Source: Lachnospiraceae bacterium M18-1 (GTDB lineage Bacteria > Bacillota > Clostridia > Lachnospirales > Lachnospiraceae). Taken from it: a stretch of 30,945 bases of DNA. This document shows positions 25,070 to 30,945 of the stretch, piece by piece. The position numbers and the translations under genes are program-made. Position 1 is the stretch's first letter; each line of letters begins with the position of its first letter. The notes below the pieces were generated by a model, which was not told the origin of the DNA, searched no databases, and saw nothing but the letters and a program-made list of their open reading frames with translations. The DNA lies in the NCBI GenBank assembly GCA_000403295.2, contig KE159609.1:96502-127446 (forward strand). Reading direction: 5' to 3'.

Positions 25070-26410
25070 TTATTCCTCACCATGGCGTTTTTTTAATTCT
25101 ACAGTGATTTCATCATATTCACTGAACAATTTTTTGAACGGGACCAACAAAAATGTTTCTATCGCCAGCATAAGTGCAGGAATACCAAAATACACAAGTA
25201 CAATTGCTACATTTACCGCGCTGTTTTGAACCTCTGCCATCCCATCAAAGCCGACAACCGCAAGTATGAATGCCGCAATTGCAGTTCCAATCCCCATTCC
25301 AATTTTAGTTCCTACGCTTGTTCCCGAAGAATAAACTGCCGGTCTCGCTATACCGTTTTTATATTCTCCATAATCAGCCGCCATCGCATTCAAAGGGCTT
25401 AAAATCGCGCACATCGGTCCGTTAAAGAATGATGCGATCGCCGTCATAACCATTACATAAAGCATCTTATCCGGCGCAACTATACAGAGCGTCCCTGGTA
25501 TGATAGTGAATATATTACATACGATAACCAGTTTCAAAATTCCAAATTTCTTACTGTAAATCGGGCCTAATGCCGTAGAGATAATACACGGTATGTATGA
25601 AACCAAGCTCAGCAGGCCAAATGCTGCAGGATTTTTTAAAATATAGATTACATAGTAAAATGTCGCCCCCATTGCTACGCCTGCTGAAATATTCGTTAAT
25701 AAATAAACGATTGTTACAAGAAGAAAATACTTATTATTAAATAAAGTTACAAGGAATTCCTTTATTGTGACTTTTTCTCTCCCCAGTTCCTCCTGACCAT
25801 GCCGTTCTTTAATATTAAACCAACAAAACACCAAAATAATTGCACTGATTCCGTTTGCAATCAGACTCAGCTTAAAAAATCCGTCATTACCTAGAGCAAC
25901 CGCAACATTCAATCCGAAGCCAACTAGCATCTGTACAATAAACAAAGCGGAAAATGCCCATGAACCAAGTTTAAAACGGTCATGTTCGTCTGTAGTAATT
26001 AAGTTCACAAGTGTGGGAGAGGCAACGCCGCTCATTGTTCCGAATACCGCAAACACAAGGATGTATAACACTGTTCCATAAATTATTTTTCCTGTCATTG
26101 AAAAATCAGGCGTTTTAAAAATCAGGCTGCTGCATATCATATTACCGACAGCGCCTATCATCAGCCATGGCTTCGCTTTTCCATATTTTGTATGAGTTTT
26201 GTCAATAATGACTCCCATGATCAAATCTGAAATACCATCTGTAACCCTGCAAAGCAGCATGATTGTTCCAACCACTGCGATAGATATTCCTACATAATCT
26301 GTCCAATAACCCGAGATAAACGAAGTTACCAGAATCCCCCCCAAGCCGGCAGCGCTTGTCAGTGCATAAGCAAGCACCTCTCTGTTCGACAATCTTTTTT
26401 CTTTGTTCAT
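25070..26410 (-). CDS. GPH-family glycoside:cation symporter (MFS)
   Basis: A 446-residue membrane transporter with about twelve hydrophobic helices. The N-terminal RLSNREVLAYALTSAAGLGG and the loop DKTHTKYGKAKPWLMIG, a variant of the DxTxxxxGKxRPW motif, identify the glycoside-pentoside-hexuronide (GPH) family. Members import oligosaccharides or glycosides with Na+ or H+. As first gene of the unit before the GH78 and GH3 genes, it probably brings in rhamnose-containing glycosides intact for cytoplasmic cleavage. The ATG at 26410 follows AAGGAGG by 6 bases; a longer frame to 26467 is not supported. Expression is probably set by the divergent AraC-type regulator. Confidence 0.93.
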   Translation of the reverse strand: MNKEKRLSNREVLAYALTSAAGLGGILVTSFISGYWTDYVGISIAVVGTIMLLCRVTDGISDLIMGVIIDKTHTKYGKAKPWLMIGAVGNMICSSLIFKTPDFSMTGKIIYGTVLYILVFAVFGTMSGVASPTLVNLITTDEHDRFKLGSWAFSALFIVQMLVGFGLNVAVALGNDGFFKLSLIANGISAIILVFCWFNIKERHGQEELGREKVTIKEFLVTLFNNKYFLLVTIVYLLTNISAGVAMGATFYYVIYILKNPAAFGLLSLVSYIPCIISTALGPIYSKKFGILKLVIVCNIFTIIPGTLCIVAPDKMLYVMVMTAIASFFNGPMCAILSPLNAMAADYGEYKNGIARPAVYSSGTSVGTKIGMGIGTAIAAFILAVVGFDGMAEVQNSAVNVAIVLVYFGIPALMLAIETFLLVPFKKLFSEYDEITVELKKRHGEE

Positions 26411-26560
26411 GATATCCTCCTTAACCATAATATATTTTTTATACGGATATGTTATAAAATCCAACATTCACTTTCAAGGATAAAAAAATATATAAAATCG
26501 GCTTTTTTCTATATGCAGTTTGTGGTATTATATTCAATAAAAATATGGAGGATTTTAACT
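26411..26560. promoter_or_regulatory. Divergent promoter region, symporter / AraC regulator
   Basis: This AT-rich 150-base region lies between two divergent genes. For the symporter, TTGAAA (26477-26472) and TATAAC (26456-26451) on the minus strand have a short 15-base spacer, as expected for an activator-dependent promoter. For the regulator, a TATTAT -10-like box lies at 26526-26531 without a good -35. An AraC-type operator is expected here but no clear repeat was identified. Confidence 0.35.
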
Positions 26561-27655
26561 TTGAAACAGACCTGCATTTCCCGGGAAGACATTATCACAT
26601 GGCTTTCAACGCCTGATAAAAGTGAAATTATTGCCAGAAAACACTATCAAGGGACGCAATGTAATTATAGAATGGATGAATTATTTGGACTTGCTAACGA
26701 TTTTGAATCATCTACTGATTTAAGAAGTATATCTGAAATTTCTGAGTTGTCAGAAGATGGATATAAATTTACTGAAACAGACTGGATCCATCCTTTTTCC
26801 AGCCTTTCCATACACAAACACCCACGCTATTTCCCACCTTTTGACCACTATCATTATTTCTTTGAAATCTGCTATGTAATTGATGGATTTTGTGAACATA
26901 TTATTAACCCTAAGGCGGAGGCCCATCCACTCACCTTGCATTCCGGGGATTTTCTTGTAATACCTCCCGGAACCCACCATATGATTACAATGAACTCTGA
27001 CAGTACGATTGTTAATATACTCATCCGTAAGACAAACTTTGAGCAGGTATTTCTCCGCAACATTCCGGAAAATAGTGTTCTCTATCAGTTTTTTGTAAAT
27101 GCACTATATACACAGAGTTCCAAAAGATACATTCTTTTTCGGAGCAATAATGATTTATCGATCAAAGAGATTTTTTATAATATGGCAGTGGAATATTGTA
27201 ATAATCAATTATATTCCAATACACTTGTAAATCAGTATCTTTCCATCATCTTCACCATACTGTTACAGAAACACAATCAGTCAATTGAGTTTTCCAATGA
27301 CTCCAGCCATACTCATTCCCTGATTCCTGCCGTTGTTCAATACATAGAGTACCATTATGCCCACACCAGTATAGAAGATATCGCCCAGCACTTCAATATA
27401 AATGCATCGTATCTTGGAAAGGTTTTTAAAGAAAAAACAGAGCATAAGCTGATTGATACTTTAATTAATACCCGCATCGAAAGCGCGAAAAAAATATTGT
27501 CCTCTACTTCTATCAGTATCGAACACGTTTCGGAACTTGTTGGATATAATGATACAACACATTTTATCCGAGTTTTTAAAAGAAAAACCGGGAAAACACC
27601 TTTGCAGTACCGGAAGTATACATGGCAGAATCAAAGATCAGTATCGCATAGGTAA
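26561..27655 (+). CDS. AraC-family transcriptional regulator with cupin sensor domain
   Basis: A 364-residue regulator. The N-terminal half has a cupin/AraC-binding-like segment (HYHYFFEICYVIDG and GDFLVIPPGTHHM at about 105-160) that would bind the inducing sugar. The C-terminal half (about 265-355) has two helix-turn-helix motifs, SIEDIAQHFNINASYLGKVF and SIEHVSELVGYNDTTHFIRV, ending with the family's KTGKTPLQYRK. The start is TTG at 26561, because GGAGG (26547-26551) lies 9 bases upstream. The in-frame ATG at 26513 has no ribosome site and overlaps the likely promoter. It probably activates the divergent symporter-GH78-GH3 operon in response to rhamnose or a rhamnoside. Confidence 0.88.
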   Translation: MKQTCISREDIITWLSTPDKSEIIARKHYQGTQCNYRMDELFGLANDFESSTDLRSISEISELSEDGYKFTETDWIHPFSSLSIHKHPRYFPPFDHYHYFFEICYVIDGFCEHIINPKAEAHPLTLHSGDFLVIPPGTHHMITMNSDSTIVNILIRKTNFEQVFLRNIPENSVLYQFFVNALYTQSSKRYILFRSNNDLSIKEIFYNMAVEYCNNQLYSNTLVNQYLSIIFTILLQKHNQSIEFSNDSSHTHSLIPAVVQYIEYHYAHTSIEDIAQHFNINASYLGKVFKEKTEHKLIDTLINTRIESAKKILSSTSISIEHVSELVGYNDTTHFIRVFKRKTGKTPLQYRKYTWQNQRSVSHR

Positions 27656-27777
27656 GCGTGATAAACGCAACGCTTCCCCAGATTCCCATGGGCAGGAAGC
27701 CAACATCGTTGATTGCGCCTCCTGCTTGTTTTCATAAGCTTTGTTAGCGTTGACCGTATTGTGGATCTATGTAAAAG

Positions 27778-27989
27778 GGATCTTGCTATAAGGAGGACAT
27801 TGGGAAGTATCACAACATGAAGTACGAGGTTTTTGAAGACGAGCATTATTATGTATGACATGACGGGCGGGAATTAAGACATGGGAAATAAGTCGGTAAA
27901 TGACACTAAAAAGAGTCATTTACCGACAGCTCCTATTTTCATAAAATACCAGCAAAAAAGAGAGAACTACTTATATGGAGTAGTTCCCC
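27778..27989 (+). mobile_element. IS1182-family insertion sequence remnant
   Basis: The frame 27775-27858 reads YKEDIGKYHNMKYEVFEDE and ends HYYV before a TGA. After the TGA the same frame continues HDGRELRHGK, then TAA. This matches the middle of IS1182-type transposases, just before the Cys-rich region, with the expected Cys codon mutated to TGA. Downstream lie a 13-bp perfect hairpin (27892-27904 with 27915-27927) and a terminal 8-bp hairpin (27964-27971 with 27979-27986) ending in CCCC at 27989. The other IS1182 remnant also ends in a hairpin with CCCC. The upstream part, 27656-27777, contains nothing recognised. Confidence 0.5.
27892..27927. repeat. 13-bp perfect hairpin within IS remnant
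   Basis: GTCGGTAAATGAC (27892-27904) pairs with GTCATTTACCGAC (27915-27927) around a 10-nt A-rich loop. No T-run follows on the plus strand. It is probably part of the 3' region of the degraded element. Confidence 0.6.
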
Positions 27990-28022
27990 ATGTATCAATT
28001 CTTAGAATCCGTCAAAAAAGCA

Positions 28023-28051
28023 TTGTAAAATCGTGCAAAGTTGTATATAAT
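28023..28051 (+). promoter_or_regulatory. Sigma-A promoter of the siroheme reductase gene
   Basis: TTGTAA (28023-28028), a 17-base spacer and a consensus TATAAT (28046-28051). Transcription should start near 28058, giving an untranslated leader of about 80 bases. It lies 33 bases beyond the end of the IS1182 remnant. Confidence 0.75.
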
Positions 28052-28139
28052 AAATTCACTTTTTATGACTATGAACGAAAGAAAACAGGAAATAGACGCG
28101 ATGTTCTCGGGTATACTATATAAAAAGGAGGATAAAAAA

Positions 28140-29675
28140 ATGGAACAGCTGTTACAGGAATTTAAAAATGATCTCGCCGGCTTCCGTGAGATGACGAAAA
28201 AGTTTTATGCAGGAGAAGTCAGCCAGAAGGAATACAAAGGATTTTCCGGCGGCTTCGGAAGTTATGCCCAGAGGGGCGGGAAGGTAAGTATGCTCCGGCT
28301 CCGTCTGCCGGGCGGAAGGCTGCCAAAGGAAAAACTAAAATTTGTGTCGGATGTGATCGCCGAATATCAGGTGAAAAGAGTGCACTTTACTACATGCCAG
28401 ACGATCCAGCTCCACGATCTCAGCGAACAGGACGTCTGTGAGATCATGGAAAAAGCATTTGACGCAGGGATCATCACAAGAGGCGGCGGAGGGGACTTCC
28501 CGCGAAATGTCATGGCCTCGCCGCTTTCCGGGGTGGAGGCAGGAGAGTGCTTTGACGTCATGCCCTGTGCCATGGCAGCATCCGATTATCTGCTGGGCTT
28601 CATCAAGACCGTAAAGCTGCCCCGGAAATTAAAAGTAGGATTTTCTAATTCCCCGGCAAATGAAACTCATGTGACCTTCCGTGACCTGGGATTTGCGGCC
28701 AGAGAGGACGGTACATTTGACGTATATAGCGCGGGCGGCCTTGGAAATAATCCGCTGATGGGAGTGCGGGTGGCAGAACAGGTGAAGCCGTCAGAGATCC
28801 TTTACTATATCAAAGCAATGGTAGACACCTTCCTCGCACACGGCAATTATGAAAGCAGAGCTAAGTCCAGGACCCGCTATATGCAGGCGGAGTTGGGCGC
28901 GGAGGGCTACAAAGCAGCCTTTCTGGAAATGCTGGAAAAAGTCAGGGAGGAAGACCTGGATATTACCATGGAGGAAAAGCCGGTGAAAAAATCTGGAAAC
29001 GGCACGACGATTTCCGGAAATCGGATCATTGCCCAGAAGCAGAACGGCCTGTATGCGGTCCTCTATCATCCGGTGGGAGGCGTACCCCGTCCGGAAAAAT
29101 TTGCGGAACTATATGCAGCGGTGGGACCCATGGAGGATGTAGAGCTGCGGATCGGGCCGGATGAGGAGATCTATATCATCAACCTGACCGGAGAGGAAGC
29201 AGAGAAGATTCTGGAAGTGACCTCCGACAGCGCCCGGAACCTGTTCGAGACATCCGTAGCCTGCATCGGAAGCACCGTCTGCCAGATTGGGCTGCGGGAT
29301 TCCCAGGGAGCATTGAAAGCAGTTCTTGACGAAGTGGAAAAATATCATTTCGGGGAGGGCGTGCTGCCCCGGATCCACATTTCCGGCTGTCCCTCCTCCT
29401 GCGGAACCCACCAGATCGGAACATTGGGATTCCACGGCGGAGTCAAACGGATCGACGGCGCGGCGGAGCCGGCCTTTACTCTCCATGTCAACGGCTCGGA
29501 CACAGAAGGAAAGGAACGGTTCGGAGAGCAGTGGGGAATGATGCTCCAGAAGGACATGCCGGCATTTTTTGCGGAGCTGGGACAGGCGGTGGAGGCAGAG
29601 CAGACTACTTACGAAAAATGGTTTGCCTCCGACCCGGAGAAGCTGCGGAAAATCACGGAAAAATATCTGCATTAA
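28140..29675 (+). CDS. Siroheme- and [4Fe-4S]-dependent nitrite/sulfite reductase
   Basis: A 511-residue single-subunit reductase of the ferredoxin nitrite/assimilatory sulfite reductase family, catalysing the six-electron reduction of sulfite to sulfide or nitrite to ammonia. N-terminal ferredoxin-like half-domain motifs include FTTCQTIQLHDL, and GGGGDFPRNVMASPLSG marks the substrate/siroheme region. The cluster ligands are ACIGSTVC (C-x5-C) and ISGCPSSCGTHQIG (C-x3-C), near residues 376-425. The start at 28140 has AAGGAGG 8 bases upstream. In-frame ATGs further up lack such a site, and a TTG at 28041 falls inside the promoter. No partner subunit, siroheme synthesis gene or transporter is adjacent, so sulfite versus nitrite is unresolved. 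Confidence 0.9.
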   Translation: MEQLLQEFKNDLAGFREMTKKFYAGEVSQKEYKGFSGGFGSYAQRGGKVSMLRLRLPGGRLPKEKLKFVSDVIAEYQVKRVHFTTCQTIQLHDLSEQDVCEIMEKAFDAGIITRGGGGDFPRNVMASPLSGVEAGECFDVMPCAMAASDYLLGFIKTVKLPRKLKVGFSNSPANETHVTFRDLGFAAREDGTFDVYSAGGLGNNPLMGVRVAEQVKPSEILYYIKAMVDTFLAHGNYESRAKSRTRYMQAELGAEGYKAAFLEMLEKVREEDLDITMEEKPVKKSGNGTTISGNRIIAQKQNGLYAVLYHPVGGVPRPEKFAELYAAVGPMEDVELRIGPDEEIYIINLTGEEAEKILEVTSDSARNLFETSVACIGSTVCQIGLRDSQGALKAVLDEVEKYHFGEGVLPRIHISGCPSSCGTHQIGTLGFHGGVKRIDGAAEPAFTLHVNGSDTEGKERFGEQWGMMLQKDMPAFFAELGQAVEAEQTTYEKWFASDPEKLRKITEKYLH

Positions 29676-29758
29676 AGACGAAAAAGCGCAGCGGTCCTGT
29701 GCAAGTGAAAATCAGACAAAAACAGGTTACTGTTCACTCCCAATGTCATTTACTTAAG

Positions 29759-29796
29759 GAAGATTTCTGTACTATACGCAGAAATCTTCTTTTTTA
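29759..29796 (+). terminator. Rho-independent terminator of the reductase gene
   Basis: An 11-bp perfect stem (29759-29769 with 29779-29789) and a 9-nt loop are followed by six or more T (29790-29795). It lies about 85 bases after the reductase stop and immediately before the presumed left end of the IS4 element. Confidence 0.85.
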
Positions 29797-29866
29797 CCCC
29801 TAACTCAAATCTTTATAATCTTTTTCTTTTTTTAAAAAAACTATTGACAAACCTTTCAAAATGTGC

Positions 29867-29897
29867 GGCTTTTTTCTGATAAAATCAGAAAAAAGCC
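29867..29897. terminator. 14-bp hairpin in the IS4 leader
   Basis: Bases 29867-29880 pair perfectly with 29884-29897 around a 3-base loop, with six consecutive T/A pairs. On either strand the distal arm contains an A- or T-run inside the stem. It may block transcription entering the transposase gene from outside, a protective arrangement known in other insertion sequences; this role is inferred. Confidence 0.5.
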
Positions 29898-29947
29898 TAT
29901 TAATCAGGAAGAATTGTTCACTTTTCAACTGATTAAGGAGGTACATT

Positions 29948-30945
29948 ATGAAATATTCATCTTCTGTAAAAGCGATCTTATTCGCTTCCATCCATGAACT
30001 CGCTGACAACCCTCATCTTTATGCCAAACATCCGGGCAGGGATTTCACTCGGAATAGAAAATTGGGCTTTCAGGATTTCCTCATTCTCTTTCTCACCATG
30101 GAGGCTGAGTGCATTAAAGAAGAACTTTACCATTACTTTGATCGTGACATTTCTACTCCCTCTAAAGCTGCTTTTTGCAAACAGAGGAGCAAGCTCCGAC
30201 AGGATGCCCTCAGGAATCTCCTCTTTGCTTTTAACAGAAAGCTCAAAAAGAACCTTTACAACGGAAAATACCAGTTCATTGCCTGTGATGGCTCCGGGTG
30301 TGATATTTTTAGAAACCCGAACGATCCGGATACTTTTTTTGGACCTAACGGGAAATCCACTAGGGGATTCAACCAGATCCATATCAATGCTTTTTATTCG
30401 ATTCTTGATCGAAGATTTACTGACCTTGTCATACAGCCTGGACGAAAACGTAATGAATTTGCCGCTTTCTGCCATATGGTCGATTCCGCAGGCTCGACCG
30501 GCCCTAAAACAGTTTATTTTGCCGACATGGGCTATGCCTCCTATAATAGCTATGCCCATGTGATCGAAAACGGACAATACTTTCTCATCCGATGTGACCC
30601 CAAAAAAACGAAGGGAATCCTTGGCTATCCACTTGACGATGTCAGGGAACTGGATTGCCGCGTTGATCGTATTCTCAGCAGATCGCAGGCAAAACGCAAA
30701 CGGCTCCAGCCTGACAGAGCCGATGATTACAGACATGTCTGTAAAAATGTCGCTATGGATTTCCTTACGGACAAGCAAACCGAATACGAGATCTCACTCC
30801 GGGTCGTTCGGTTTGAAATCTCAGAAGGATGTTTTGAAAATATCATTACAAACCTTCCGGATCTTGAGTTTGATATCGAAGATTTTAAAGATCTCTACCA
30901 CCTTCGATGGAATGAGGAAAATTCCTTTCGGGATTTAAAATATCC
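29948..30945 (+). CDS. IS4-family transposase (partial, C-terminus outside window)
   Basis: An uninterrupted frame of 332 codons continues past the edge. DDE residues are visible: Asp114 in IACDGSGCDI, Asp193 in VYFADMGYASYN, and the IS4 YREK signature Y317-x2-R320-x3-E324-x6-K331 in YHLRWNEENSFRDLKY. The N-terminal region (1-100) is the usual DNA-binding part. It performs cut-and-paste transposition of its element. The ATG has a consensus AAGGAGG 6-7 bases upstream. No stop or frameshift is seen, so the copy may be functional. Because it has no stop within the window, a simple ORF search would miss it. Confidence 0.9.
   Translation, partial: MKYSSSVKAILFASIHELADNPHLYAKHPGRDFTRNRKLGFQDFLILFLTMEAECIKEELYHYFDRDISTPSKAAFCKQRSKLRQDALRNLLFAFNRKLKKNLYNGKYQFIACDGSGCDIFRNPNDPDTFFGPNGKSTRGFNQIHINAFYSILDRRFTDLVIQPGRKRNEFAAFCHMVDSAGSTGPKTVYFADMGYASYNSYAHVIENGQYFLIRCDPKKTKGILGYPLDDVRELDCRVDRILSRSQAKRKRLQPDRADDYRHVCKNVAMDFLTDKQTEYEISLRVVRFEISEGCFENIITNLPDLEFDIEDFKDLYHLRWNEENSFRDLKY

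Larger units (their letters stand above)
29797..30945 (+). mobile_element. IS4-family insertion sequence, left part (cut by window edge)
   Basis: An IS4-type transposase gene starts at 29948 and runs off the window. The left end is not proven; it is placed just after the T-run of the preceding terminator, at about 29797. A TTGACA sequence at 29844-29849 and a 14-bp hairpin at 29867-29897 lie in the leader. Inverted repeats and target duplication cannot be checked because the right end is outside. Confidence 0.6.

Noticed and set aside
27631..27861. Minus-strand frame and a short hydrophobic reading near 27640-27720
   Set aside because: It overlaps the AraC gene end and the IS1182 remnant. 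A hydrophobic stretch can be read in one frame, but it is too short and broken to call a gene fragment.
29109..29672. 187-codon minus-strand frame antisense to the siroheme reductase
   Set aside because: The reductase cluster motifs C-x5-C and C-x3-C are encoded on the plus strand; the reverse frame has no motif.
29978..30778. 266-codon minus-strand frame
   Set aside because: It is antisense to the IS4 transposase, whose DDE and YREK residues are clear on the plus strand.
1..30945. CRISPR arrays, tRNA and rRNA genes
   Set aside because: No regularly spaced repeat array, no cloverleaf with a conserved T-arm, and no ribosomal RNA segment was seen.

Overview
The window looks like a chromosomal segment of a gut-type Clostridia/Lachnospiraceae bacterium (Bacillota). 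Evidence: a glgC-glgD pair (GlgD is a Bacillota-type paralogue), strong AGGAGG ribosome binding sites with some TTG starts, sigma-A promoters, an OmpR regulator/kinase/ABC detoxification cassette, GH78/GH3 enzymes with a GPH symporter, and several degraded insertion sequences. No rRNA, tRNA or CRISPR array was seen. The genus is not determined.

Layout. (1) 1-271: four consecutive hairpins, the last being the terminator of the next operon. (2) 272-7991, minus strand: a complete peptide-uptake operon. A sigma-A promoter at 7963-7991 leads into a substrate-binding lipoprotein, two permeases and two ATPases (dppA-B-C-D-F order), then a DUF1028 protein and an M20 amidohydrolase, ending at a terminator at 223-258. 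A divergent Lrp/AsnC regulator (8145-8603) is its likely controller. (3) 8604-10676: the wreck of an older response-regulator/ABC module. A response regulator tail (8604-8756) and an ABC ATPase head (10527-10676) are separated by an AAA-ATPase/PD-(D/E)XK nuclease gene (8802-10376). (4) 10825-14294: an intact cassette of the same kind: response regulator, ABC ATPase, ABC-2 permease and short histidine kinase, probably for antimicrobial-peptide defence. The wreck and the intact cassette share an 11-bp direct-repeat operator with identical spacing to the -10 box. (5) 14467-16808: glgC-glgD for glycogen synthesis.

(6) 16881-27989: a glycoside-utilisation island bounded on both sides by IS1182-type transposase remnants. 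It holds two esterase-type hydrolases, the C-terminal stump of one alpha-L-rhamnosidase, and an AT-richer unit of AraC regulator (divergent), GPH symporter, complete GH78 alpha-L-rhamnosidase and GH3 beta-glycosidase. Together they would import rhamnose-bearing glycosides, remove acyl groups, and split rhamnose and beta-linked sugars. (7) 28140-29675: a siroheme sulfite/nitrite reductase with its own promoter and terminator. (8) 29797 to the edge: an IS4-family element whose transposase runs out of the window.

The most interesting points are the conserved operator geometry of the intact and broken regulator/ABC modules with the AAA/nuclease gene between their parts, the IS1182 remnants bracketing the rhamnoside island with a second, dead GH78 inside it, and the complete Lrp-linked peptide import plus DUF1028/M20 operon. 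All family calls are from reading motifs; no database search was run.
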